Positions 13,654 to 24,945 of a stretch of DNA of 25,343 bases are shown one piece after another. This DNA comes from Collodictyon triciliatum. Its lineage: Eukaryota; CRuMs. The notes below the pieces were generated by a model. The model was given only the letters and a program-made list of their open reading frames with translations, was not told where the DNA came from and ran no database searches. Position 1 is the stretch's first letter. Every line of letters starts with the position of its first letter. The translations under genes and the position numbers were made by a program. The DNA is taken from assembly GCA_043381765.1 (NCBI GenBank), contig JBHJMP010001049.1:1-25343 (forward strand), written 5' to 3'.

Positions 13654-15808
13654 ATGATTTGTTCTCGCTGGGGCTGGCCCGTTGTGCGGGAGGGGAAAGC
13701 ATTCCGTTTGCTTCAGCTTTCTGCGTCTAGAACAGCCTACTCCACAGACGCAAGCCAGCCAAAGGCAAAGTCTGCCTCGTAGGTTCTCGATATACTCCAT
13801 TTAACACGCGAGGCTTCTGCCCGATATTATTTGTATATGCTCGTAATGCTTTCCTGAGAAGAGGAGTTCTCTATTTGTGACCTGACTGCCCAAACCAATT
13901 CTTTCTGTGTGCCTGCCAAGCTCGAAAAACTGGCTCCGAAGACAGGTTGGTGTTGAACTTTGTCAATATCCCCTCTCTGGCAACACCTAGTTAACCCTGC
14001 TTCGAATATCCCTTTGAGCTGTACCGCCTCCTTTCAACCTGAAAAATGGACCAAGGCCAAACGAATTTTTGCACACAAAAAGAAAAAAGAAAAAAGAAAA
14101 AAGAAAAAAGAAAAAAGAAAAAAGAAAAAAGAAAAAAGAAAAAAGAAAAAAGAAAAAAGAAAAAAGAAAAAAGAAAAACTCCGAACAATGTTGTTACACA
14201 AAGATGGATAGAAAGATAAAATAGACGAAGGGTGAGCAGAGAAAAGAAAAAGAAAAAATATTTTTATAGCGCCAGAGAATACCATTTCCTTATCTTCTCC
14301 TTATTTACTTTTTTATGTACCTATTGAATATGTCTTTCCAGGAGAAAGATCCGTATGTTAAGGCTGCCCAGGAGGGGAATCTGCGCGCACGGTCAGCATT
14401 CAAGCTATCTCAGATGGACGACTCACTGCACATCTTGAAACCGGGCGCCAATGTTGTTGACCTGGGCTCCTCTCCAGGCGGCTGGAGCATAGTAAGATAC
14501 AAATACTGTGATGATTTGAACATGCTTTAATGAGTGTCTCTGTCGTTCGAAAATGCATAGCCAAGTCACCACTCATCGCTTATACATTCATATCAGTATG
14601 GACTTGACCATTCCCCCTTTAGATATCTGCCCAGAGAATAAATGCTGATGGCAGAATGGCTGGGAAGCCGAAAGGTTAACCCCCTTTTGCATTAAGCCCC
14701 ACTCTTTTGTAAGATTGGAAAAAAAATCACCTTCAAAAACACAAATTAAATGCAAATACTTTGTCATAGGGACCCTGGTCGCCTTCGATTTATTGGGTGT
14801 GACTCAGCATTTTTCTTACATATATGATTTAGAACAAAGAGATGGTGGTTACTACGGATACATTATTGCAGAGAACAATTATCATTTTTCTTCCATGGTC
14901 TCATAATAGACATGCTCATTTACAAGCGATATTTTACGACTCAATATTACTTTCTTTTTTTCTTCTTGATATCTTTTTCATGTTTGGTAGATATGGAATC
15001 TATTCCAGGCTGTGCTTTTATCAAAGGAGATTTCATGAACATAGACAGAGAAAAATTGGTCCCGATGATTCCGAATGGAGGATTCGATGTGGTCTTGAGG
15101 TGATTAAATAATCCAAATACCACGCTTCGCACATTCAAGCATATAGCATCCGATCACTGTCATACGATGATATTTTTTCGCACCAAATTGAGTAATTATT
15201 TTTCTTTTCTAAAGTGATATGGCTCCAAATACATCTGGCATAGCTTCACTCGACCACACCAGAAGCATGGTAATTTAATCAGACTTAGTCACACCCGAAT
15301 ACACATCGCTCGATGAAGAGAATGATTCAAGTCGAGCTTTTTGTTATTGCAATTAGAATATTTCTAATTTTTCTTCATTAGTAATGATTCCTGGTTTGAG
15401 CACCGAGCTAAAGCTCCCTCCTTTACCAATATCAAATTTATACGCAGTTGCTCTGCGAAGAGGCTTTGGAGTTTGCCAAGTTGCATTTGAAGCCCGGCGG
15501 CCACTTTCTCTGCAAACTCTTTCAGGGTGGTGGAGGTTTTGCCATCATTTTATAATACCATACAGGATTCTTTAACCGAGCCACAAGCTTGGAGGGTGAA
15601 TAGAAACCCCAGTTGAATGATTGTCTCTCACCACTGTTCTTTTTCATATTTATCCTTTGTGATTTCTGGTCATCTACAACAATTAGAGTCATTGTTTCGA
15701 AGCACCCTCCGTGGACTGTTTGAAAAAGCCGATTTCGTCAAACCGCCATCGTCCAGGAAAGAATCCAGCGAGATTTATTTGTTTGGAAAGAACATGAAGG
15801 CTGAGTAG
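13654..15808 (+). CDS. MRM2: FtsJ/RrmJ-type mitochondrial rRNA 2'-O-methyltransferase
   Basis: It likely methylates a uridine ribose in mitochondrial large-subunit rRNA using S-adenosylmethionine. Exons: 13654-13769, 13921-13945, 14342-14491, 14623-14674, 14770-14796, 14991-15099, 15215-15269, 15448-15535, 15687-15808. They give 247 aa with matching phases. The SAM-binding motif is VVDLGSSPGGW (85-95). The catalytic K-D-K-E tetrad is Lys68 (RSAFKL), Asp161 (SDMAPNTSG), Lys201 (LCKLFQG) and Glu236 (SSEIYLF). SKNWLRRQ joined to DPYVKAAQ and the C-terminal SRKESSEIY match the MRM2 branch rather than the tRNA enzyme TRM7. Residues 1-38 are basic and serine/alanine-rich with almost no acid in the first half, as expected of a mitochondrial presequence. 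The 25-nt second exon and the start codon are the least certain parts. A GAAAAAA array fills intron 2. Confidence 0.92.
14077..14178. repeat. (GAAAAAA)n heptamer repeat in MRM2 intron 2
   Basis: About 14 copies of a 7-bp unit, G followed by six A, lie between donor 13946 and acceptor 14341. The [11 protein letters not shown] ORFs across it are artefacts. Confidence 0.95.
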
Positions 15809-15909
15809 CACCTGCTTTCCACAAAAGACCCAACAAACCTGGAAGATACAAAAAAATTATGGAATTTGCAGGGAACAATTGTTGGCCGTCCGAACGAGTG
15901 CCTTCAATC

Positions 15910-15915
15910 AATAAA
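15910..15915 (+). promoter_or_regulatory. Poly(A) signal of MRM2
   Basis: AATAAA lies about 100 nt after the TAG stop at 15806-15808, in the short convergent interval before the minus-strand gene. Confidence 0.65.
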
Positions 15916-15953
15916 CATGTGATATCAACATTCAGCGTGAATATTTAGGAGCA

Positions 15954-15959
15954 TTTATT
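15954..15959 (-). promoter_or_regulatory. Poly(A) signal of the minus-strand small membrane protein gene
   Basis: TTTATT on the plus strand is AATAAA on the minus strand, about 14 nt beyond the TAA stop of the two-exon gene. It supports transcription in that direction. Confidence 0.5.
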
Positions 15960-15972
15960 TCATTCAAGCCAC

Positions 15973-16497
15973 TTATAGGCACTTTGATGCACAATTACTA
16001 TAAATTCCATAAATAGATAACGTTAAGGAGGAGTCACTGGAATCCGGATTCCAATAGCGCCACATGTCCGTTACGGAGCTGTTTTTCTCCTCTTTTCTTT
16101 TCAGCTTTTCCACCATCAATCTAATCAAAGCCAAAACAGCAAAAACAATCATAGGAAGCTGGAACCCACCCGACAGTCGCGTTGGGAAACAACCATTGGG
16201 CCACCACTGAAAAAAATAATAATAAAAAATAAAAAACGAAACAGATAAACAGACTGCGACACACTACAAACGCAGAATGCTTTTCGTTCTTCTCGAATTC
16301 TCAACCCCGTTTTTTTTCTTTGTTCGCCTAGCTGCAAAGAGGACGATCAGCCAGAAGGGATTTACCGGCGCATAGCAAAGCAAAACAGCACCGCGCAAAC
16401 GCCAAAGGAACTGAGCAAAGGCCAAAACACAACACATAACGTAAAACAAACCAGGAGAACACAATGGGACAAGGGTTTTCGCAAGTGATGCAATCAT
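15973..16497 (-). CDS. Small two-span membrane protein, two exons, unrecognised
   Basis: I do not recognise it. Exon 1 is 16497-16366 (44 codons, ends CCG|GTAAAT) and exon 2 is 16206-15973 (77 codons plus TAA, starts after TTTTTTTCAG). Both junctions are phase 0, and the 159-bp intron has good GT and polypyrimidine-AG signals. The 121-aa product has a hydrophobic segment at about residues 10-32 (FYVMCCVLAFAQF), the stretch RLRGAVLLCYAPWWPNGC, a second span at about 61-76 (LPMIVFAVLALIRLM), a basic turn (EKLKRKEEK) and a Ser/Asp-rich tail (WRYWNPDSSDSS). An internal ATG at 16437 is an alternative start that would remove half of the first span. An AATAAA follows the stop. The ORF overlaps ODAD2 exon 1 by 34 bp on the opposite strand. 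It could still be a chance ORF pair. Confidence 0.5.
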
Positions 16498-16541
16498 CAG
16501 TCCGGCGTGGGCATATTCTTCTGCTCGCCTTGCAGGTCTCT

Positions 16542-16573
<32 letters not shown>

Positions 16574-16610
16574 GATAATGATAATGATAATGATAATGAT
16601 AATGATAATG

Positions 16611-16642
<32 letters not shown>

Positions 16643-19600
16643 GATATTGATAACGATAATGATCTCATCCTTCTGCCCTTTAACGTCAACGAATCTTTCC
16701 CAGAGATAGATCGTTCGAAAATGTTTCTTCCCGGGTCCTTTTTTTTTTCTTCTTCATGAATGTTTCTACAGACTACAAGAAAAAAAATGGGTGTGTGTGA
16801 ATAATTTATTTTTATTTTTTGCAACTTGGTAGAACGTGTCGCTTCAGGAAGAAATCAAGTATGAGCGGTTTACCAAGCCACTCGTTTTTGACTCGAACGT
16901 GACTCTTCACGACTTCCCTCCTAATACCACTGATTTTTCCATTCTGAAGTCTGAAAATATTGTAAGACCATACCTATAATAATTTTGTCTATGATTGAGT
17001 TGTTTTTTTTTTTAAAAAAAAAGAATAATACGTTTTTATCATCACTGCACTCATATCGCTCTGTCTTATAGTGAACCATTGAATTCGTTTCCTTTTATTT
17101 TCATGTACGTTTTGAGCCTCTTTGTTTCTTTGACAATATATCTACACAGACTAAGACATTTATTTTAATATGTGTTGAATAGGTTGTCTCTAATTTTTCA
17201 GGGGATGACGCACAGAATCCGCATTACAAGTGAGGAAAATAAACTTGGATTTTCCATATTGAAAAATACATATTTTGGTGTAGACCGACGAGTTAAACGC
17301 ATCTTTTACTTTTTACCTTTATTCTTACAATTGAGCGTCCATCACTTGTAAAGTCTTATGCTCTTGCATCTTTCCTCTTCTTACCTAATTAACTAATACC
17401 TTATGCTGTGATATATTGGACAATGCGAACGAATATCTTTTTGCTAGACTCTCCAAAGCGCGTAATGAAGCTTCGCGGTTGACTGTGTCGATTTCGTCTT
17501 TCTACTATCTCCATTTGCATCTAAAGATATCGGGAAATAAACTGGAGGAGGAAGTCCAGGGAATCATTAAAAGTTTGAAATTAAACAATTAAAGGACACA
17601 AACAAAACTATTTCTATCTCTATTGATTTTACAAGCTTGGTCCCACCAAAGATATTACATTAAGTAATGTGCAATCTACATCGAAAGATTGTCCCGAGCC
17701 CGTGGTCACCATCGCAGGTAGCCCATTTCCAGCTACTGAGAGTCTGATGTTCGTCGAGTTTGACAAGATCCTGCAAGAATATGAAAAATTAATGCAGCAG
17801 CCAAAGTAAGTTTCAACAACAGATTCATCTTTGGTTCTCACTCTTTTTTCTCATCCACTCGACTACATATCCATTTTCATATCCATTTGTTTATCTATAC
17901 ACTATGCTAATATGCTCCCTCTCGCAAAATCATAGGGACCAGCAAAACCCAGGTGCATTAGCCAAATTATCAAAATCAAAGCAAATGTTCAAGTTTTTCC
18001 TGGTCATGAACAGAATATCCAACGATGTTCTCAGGCTCGATGCAGAAGACAAACGGTAGTTCAGATTTGTATAATGATGCCGTTGTGTGATTTCTTCGAG
18101 TGATAGGTGATCCCAACATATTGTCTCCTCATCCTATAGCGTTTGGGACATCCACGATATCGAAACCGAACTGAAACAGCTGCGCAGAATCACTACTGTG
18201 CCGAACCAAAACTGCGTCCAATTCATTGACTGGGAGCCTGAATCAGGTCTTTATTAGTGTCTCTCAGTAAAAATATAGACACTTTACTTGCATACGTTTC
18301 ATCACTGTCACTTTTGCAATTACAATATCAGCTTCAGTTACCGCCCCTTGTACCGAACGAAATATCAAACTGTGATTCACAATGTAAATTGACTGTTTCT
18401 CTGACCACATCCAGCTACGGTATTTTCGTCTGGAGCCCGTGCGCCACCATGGAGAGTTTCCCAAGGCGATCTTGCGTATATCCTAGCAATCACACATGAC
18501 GTTGGTCGACTCCACATTACTGCCACAAGAACAGGTTATCATTTGAACGGCGGGCACCATATCGACGTTCATGGTACGTCACAATGATAGGTTCTCCTCA
18601 AGAGGTGGAAATGAACGTTCGATCAATATACTCTCTCTCTCCCTCTTATTATTTGCAGAATTGACATAGTATTATGAAATATACTCGTGACGAGAACAAC
18701 TGACTTCTATTATGATAAACCCTTTATGAAAACCTATATATAGGGGTTGAAAAGATCAACTATGACCGCGTGAGTGATTCATACAAGTCTCTCATCGACC
18801 TTCTGCAAAGTAAAAGCCCGCATTTCATGCAAAACTTTTCTGTTGACCTGATGCTTGCTGCGGAGAAAGGTTGGCAAGATGAATGCTTCCCTTTCGAAAT
18901 CACAACCGATTTTACCAATTTTATTATGGATACCTTTACAATTTAAATTGCTCCCAAATCACTTATCTGAAGTCACGGGCACCATCATATCAACTTACTC
19001 ATGAAAAATAACTAATTGTCTTTATTGTTATTTCTAATGTAATCTTCTCTTTTACACACAGACGAAGAGGAAGACCAAGGAAAAGATGTATTGCGATACA
19101 CTATGAACTATTGCGATATAATTTATACATGTCCATTTCATGCACATAATTTGAAATATCACCAATCTTAATCAAACGAAAGCAGTGATTTTGATGCATA
19201 CGTATTAATTTCTAGACAATGCGTGTCAAAACAGGAAAAACTTCAGAATCGCTCGACCACTCGTAAACAATAATACAACTTTTGATATCAGTGTCCGAAG
19301 AAATAGATGTAGTTATCATATTTATTCATCACCAACTTCTCTAATCAGGTCACCTCACTCACCAAATCGTGGTGGTCACTCCCCTGGAAAGAAACGTAAG
19401 AATATGCGTATTGAAATAAAAATGGAAAGAAGGAAACTATCAAATACAAAAAATTTTAATACACCGCAATACACCGCAACACAACATAATTGATTAAAAA
19501 AAATTTTTTTTTCAAATGACACCACGCTATTTCCCTCTTTAAACGATGAACCTTCAGTGAAGAAATATGTTTCCCTTCTAAAATTAGTTTCTGTTTTCAT

Positions 19601-22600
19601 TTATGATACTCTTTCATTTCAGAAAAATATAAAAATTTCCATTATTTGAAAAAATATCACCATAAGAATTAGATGGATAAATTGACGATAAGATTTAGGT
19701 TGTGAATTTATAGTAAGTTGCAAGCCATTTCAACAGAATACGTTGCTAATTCACTTTTTTTACTTTTCAATAAATTGATATAAAATGGCAGCCATCACCA
19801 GTAAACTTGCCGCCCATCCGCAGCCACACACTTCATCAAATCGCCCCACCAGAGAATTCCCTACACCAATTCAAGTGAAAGACATTCACTTCAAACCTAA
19901 GAAAGGTTCTTCTTTACTGTCTCTAACTCATTCGTAATTTTGTTCATTCAATTTTTTCTCCGATTTTTTTTAACAGTCTAGAACTCTGCTCTCATAGCGT
20001 CCCTCTTTCCCTGGCATAAGATTTCTCTCGCTTTTGTACCGGGAACCACTCTTTATTACTGAAATAACCACGTCTGCTGAATACGCTCATTTTATTCAGC
20101 TCTGCCTCCTCCCACGGCAGAGAATCCATCCGCTGCCCATGCACAGAAACAAAAACCACACAAGAAACACACCTCCGAAGAAACTGATTCTGGTTTGAAT
20201 CGTCATCTTCGAATGGCTTTTTGTCAAATTTTACTGATTTTTCTATATACACCAAATAATCAAAAGAAAGCATCATCAGTCATATACTTTAGGCATTATC
20301 ACTATCACTATCACTATCACTATCACTATCACTATCACTATCACTATCACTATCACTATCACTATCACTATCACTATCACTATCACTATCACTATCACTA
20401 TCACTATCACTATCACTATCACTATCACTATCACTATCACTATCACTATCACTATCACTATCACTATCACTATCACTATCACTATCACTATCACTATCAC
20501 TATCAATAATATTATTATCATTATCATTTATCTTACACTCGTCTTTTATATCTTGCATAGATGAGTTATCTGAGGAGGAGCGTGTGCGTGACAGAGTTCT
20601 TCAGCCATCCGGTATTTAATTTTGTCTACATGTGAATCACACTTTTTTTCAAAGAAGATAAGTCAATCGAAACTTAACAAAAAAGATAACATTGGTACGA
20701 ATGTAATCGAATCACTTTGCATTCTCCATAATCTCTCATTCTTAATTATAATACTAGAACCTGTATAAGATTTTTTAATATCATTTTGTCTTCACAAAAC
20801 AAAAAAAATAAAATAAAATAGAGTATCCGCCCAAATATTGGGACATGCAGAAACTGGTCAAATTTTTGAAAGGTGGTAATCAAACAGCCATGGCCATTTC
20901 TATGAGCGCACTCAAGGATTTCGACTTGGGAAATGGTACATTTATATAAACCCCAACGATTTTGATGAAAACCATACTTAGGTTTTTATCACGAAGTTGC
21001 GACACGAAATCCAGTTATAACCACAAATATACAATCTCTTGCACTGTGCGATAAACAAAGACAAAAAACAAAAACAAAAACAAAAACAAAAACAAAAACA
21101 AAAACAAAAACAAAAACAAAAACAAAAACAAAAACAAAAACAAAAACAAAAACAAAAAACAAAAAACAAAAACAAAACGATTAATCAATAGTAAATCGAC
21201 CCTATCTGTCGCTAGAATAAGTATGTCTTCGTAATTCATTTTCCTTAATCACGCATCATCTTTTCTCCAGAGCTGTATCAGCTTGTTCTTCGCGATGTCG
21301 GAGGTCTTGAGCCTCTTGTAGGAGCACTCGAAATCGAAGACACAAAGCTGCGACAGGGCTCCGTTTCCATCCTCAGCGTTGTATCATCTCATGGTATAGA
21401 TTCGCATATATTCGCAGTTATATTCAGTTGTTCCTCAACTATTCTATGTGTGCTTTTAACGTGATTTATTTTACAAGATTGTGAAAAGCTTAAAATATTC
21501 AATCTCTTTCATATTCTGCTTTTCATTTTTAATGTGGTTATGATAGAATTTATTTATTATTTTATGCAAAACAAAACTGTAATGACAAAATTAAAAATTA
21601 AATAAAAAACAGCTAGCATTCAACGTGCCCTGGCTAATCTCAAAGTCATTGGGCCTTTGCTTGCGACACTAAAGGAGGACAACCCTGACCTACAGTACAT
21701 TACACTGGAGACTCTGATGCATGTGTGCAAGATTGGTAAAAAACAAGATAAACGAAAAATAATAACAAAAAATTCACTCAATTTCGCCTAGTCAGCTGAT
21801 AAATATTTGAGTCCCTATAAATCCATCCCGAATCCTTTTTTTTTCTCTCACCACCCTTCATAAACGACTACTTCGATGCACATAAACCATGAATGCAGTG
21901 AAGTTTCCTATCCTGTTTTGCCGCTCACAGCTATATTATCTTTTTATCTTAATTATTGATACTTAATGTAGCTTCAAGTCGGCGCACGTTCCGTAAACAG
22001 GGAGGAATTACTACACTTATCAAGCTAATGCAAAGCAGCAACGCTAATATTGTGCGAAACGCAACGCGTTGCATGTCTAGTTGCTCCTGCAGTGGTTTGC
22101 AAGCGTTTACGACAAAATCATCACTTTTATAAATCTAAATATGTGACTATGTAGCCTTAAGTGTCTCGTTTCTATTCCTTTTCTATCCATAAAATATCAT
22201 ATTGTAATTAATGCACATCACTTCATAACTAAGGAGTAAATCCATACTTGAAACTACATTTGATAAATCCCATTTTTTTTTTCAATCAGAAAAATGCCGG
22301 CAAGAGTTTGTCAATGGAAATGGAATTCCGATACTTGCAAAGCTTTTAACCATGAATGACGACCAATTGCTTTCTGCAGTCGCTGTCATCATCGAGGATT
22401 GTGGAAGAAACCGTATTACTTCTGACACCGTCACTCCATTTTGTTTCCCTATCTCATAGCCCATGCGTAGAGTTCATGACGGGTAACATATAACTGCACG
22501 ATTGAATTTCAGACTCAAAGTCCTTTTTATAAAACCCATCAGCTGACTATCGTGAGGCCATCCGAAAAGCTGGTTGCATCGAACTTGTTGTGAAGCTTCT

Positions 22601-24137
22601 GACATCAACGTCAACACCACTTCTTGTCCAAGTTTCCAGAGCTGTCGCTGTCTGTGCCGAAGACCGTAAGATGAAATATAAATCTATACATCTGTCACTT
22701 AACTTTTTTTCAACATCGTTTTGTTGAAGTCCTTGTATCCAAAGACACATATACTATTCTTATACTTTTCTCTTTATCTTTATTAATGAAAATAACCACC
22801 AACCTCGTTTCAATCAACATGTTTCATCGATGGAAAAAAAAAATTAAATGCCAAAAGGTAGGATAAGTTTGAATTTAACTAATTTGCTATCTTTATAAAT
22901 TTATCAGCGGAAACTCAGAAACTCGTCCGAATCTCTGGAGGAATTCCTTATCTGGTCTCCCTCATTCGCTCTGGAAATCCAAACATATTGGAAGGTGCCA
23001 CAGCCGCAGTTTGGAAATGTGCTGCTGACGGTAATCTACGCAACCCTAATTGCTCCACATGTCATTCTTCTGTTAAATCACTCTACTTCTTCCTATTAGT
23101 TGACAACGTGCGGGAATTCAATCGAAACAGCATCATTCCACTCCTTCTGGAGCTTTTGAAGGTGGACAACGAGCAGGTTAAATTCAACGCTGCGGGTGCC
23201 GTCTGGAACTTTGCAAAATTGGGTATGTATATATCATTCCGTACCTTCAAAAAAGTTGCATACACATTGTTTCATTACTTTCCCTTTGAGGATGCCGACC
23301 AGAAAGCAATAGAGAGAAGAAAAAAAAAACAGCCATTCTCGTCATTCAATCGCAGAGTAATTCATTCAACTACGTATTAACACCTCAAAGCACCGGAAAG
23401 TCGCCTGGTAATTGCCGATAATTCAGGAGTGAAGCCGTTGATCGGGTTATTGTCGTCCACCAATCACTTTATGTTGGTTAATGCCGCTCGCGCAATCGGT
23501 GCATGTGCTCTCGACCGTAATTCATTTCATCATTTTTGTTTTATGTCTCAACATTTGCTCATTTTTTCGTAGTTTTTTCTCCCACCCTCTTTCTTTTTCT
23601 CAAGAAATATTTATAAACGTGTACTTTAAGAGTGAATATCAATTTCATTCCCATGTCAGCTCGCAATTTGTCGATGATTCACAAACTCGGTGGAATCCGC
23701 CTTCTTTGGTCCTTGCTCAAGAGTGACAGTCCGACTGTTCAAGCCAGCGCAGCGTGGGCCTTGTGTCCTTGCATCGAGCAGCGTATGTATTGTCCCTGAA
23801 TTTCCTTGAATTTCCTTCTCTTTTATGATTCAATCTTGCCTATCTAGCATCCACATCTGCACCAATCATTCGGTCATTCGTCGGCGGCCTTCAATTAATT
23901 CTCGATTTGCTGACATGTGGATATGACGACGTCTTGTCTGGAGTTTGTGCAGCAATTGCCAACATATCAAAAGATGGTTTGTTTAAGACTCTTCTTTGAC
24001 TTCATAGAGTTACTGTTAAAACTTTCCATCGCATGTCTAAGGTTTTGGATGTCACCAGAGCGCCTCCTTTTTTTTAATTTATTATTTATTTATTTATTTA
24101 TCAATTTATCAATTTATTTATCAATTTATTTATATAT

Positions 24138-24220
<83 letters not shown>

Positions 24221-24945
24221 TCATCTCAATTGCCCGTGTTATTCATGCGGCACACCGAAACATGACTTTCACATTCTTTCAAGAGGAGAATCTTTTGGTC
24301 ATGACCGACCATGGTGTGATTGACTTGTTGGGCGATTTAATCATGACTACAAACGACGACTTGAGGAAGCACCTTGCCGAGGCCATTGGTGGCTGCTGCA
24401 AACTAGGTTTCCTCTCTCGTCTAACTGCAGAGAAAAAGAAGAGATAGCATTATCGAGATAGCGGATCAAAGACATGAAATATTTCAAATTCAGCACCTTT
24501 GATTGAAACCGGAAGAACTGCTGCTAATCCTTTCGTAATTGCTATCGTCAATCAAAGCTGTCAATAGAGAAACGTTCGGTCGTCGCGGAGCCATTGCCCC
24601 ATTAGTGAATTATTTGGTATCTGCTGATGCCGAAGTCCACCGTTGCACCGCAAGAGCCCTCTTTGCATTATCTGATAATGGTATGCCAACCACCCGCCAT
24701 AAAAACACGTTTAAAATACAGAAAATGTACTGTTACAAAAAAAATTATAAAAAAAAACACCCAGTTTCCTTCCTCAACCCAATATTGTCCTATCAATAGC
24801 CCAGAATTGCATCGACATGAAAGACGCTGGTGCTGTGCCTCTCCTCATCGAGATGGTTGGCTCTGATGACGAAGTTCTACAGGAGGCATCTGCTGGGACA
24901 ATCACAAACATCCGCAAAGCTGTTGCAGCTCTTCGCAAGATATAG
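16464..24945 (+). CDS. ODAD2: Outer dynein arm docking complex subunit 2 (ARMC4), 29 exons
   Basis: ODAD2 anchors outer dynein arms to axonemal doublets in motile cilia. Exon starts-ends: 16464-16535, 16833-16961, 17202-17229, 17459-17553, 17636-17805, 17936-18055, 18140-18246, 18415-18573, 18744-18869, 19062-19087, 19216-19262, 19349-19395, 19792-19905, 20100-20192, 20561-20611, 20822-20935, 21271-21393, 21613-21735, 21972-22094, 22290-22412, 22543-22665, 22908-23030, 23100-23222, 23391-23516, 23660-23782, 23848-23976, 24284-24406, 24558-24680, 24800-24945. The total is 3129 nt, 1042 aa, close to the animal protein (about 1044). Residues 241-336 hold the GSKIP/CLU-like domain ([27 protein letters not shown]). 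A basic-acidic linker follows. From about 462 ([19 protein letters not shown]) armadillo repeats run to the end ([31 protein letters not shown]). Doubtful: the exon 3-4 junction (alternative 17202-17347 with 17448-17553, same frame) and the linker exons. Confidence 0.93.
16545..16640. repeat. (GATAAT)n hexamer microsatellite in ODAD2 intron 1
   Basis: About 16 copies lie between donor 16536 and acceptor 16832, with a degenerate right end. Poly-IM and poly-SL ORFs here are artefacts. Confidence 0.96.
20296..20505. repeat. (ATCACT)n hexamer microsatellite in ODAD2 intron 14
   Basis: About 35 nearly perfect copies lie between donor 20193 and acceptor 20560. It reads as HYHYHY, SDSDSD or VIVIVI in different frames, none of them genic. 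Confidence 0.97.
21062..21176. repeat. (CAAAAA)n hexamer microsatellite in ODAD2 intron 16
   Basis: About 18 copies lie between donor 20936 and acceptor 21270. The minus-strand FCFCFC and FLFLFL ORFs are artefacts. Confidence 0.96.
24076..24222. repeat. (ATTT)n tetranucleotide repeat in ODAD2 intron 26
   Basis: Long runs of ATTT with ATCA-containing variants at the left end (ATTTATCAATTT) lie between donor 23977 and acceptor 24283. Confidence 0.95.

Noticed and set aside
18415-18869. An independent CLU (clustered mitochondria) gene
   Set aside because: The GSKIP/CLU-like block is present, but the following CLU and TPR regions are absent, and the ARAPPWR version belongs to ODAD2.
19288-19310. 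Extra ODAD2 linker exon starting TGTCCGAAG
   Set aside because: Including it leaves phase 1 where the next exon needs phase 2, while skipping it gives a continuous frame.
19785-19905. ATG at 19785 as the start of a separate armadillo gene
   Set aside because: The exon fits as internal ODAD2 exon 13 (acceptor GGCAG at 19791, phase 1 in and out). Upstream exons match the ODAD2 N-terminal domain, and the joined length of 1042 aa fits the family.
20195-20558. HYHYHY, SDSDSD and VIVIVI ORFs
   Set aside because: They are translations of the ATCACT microsatellite inside an ODAD2 intron, between exons with matching phases.
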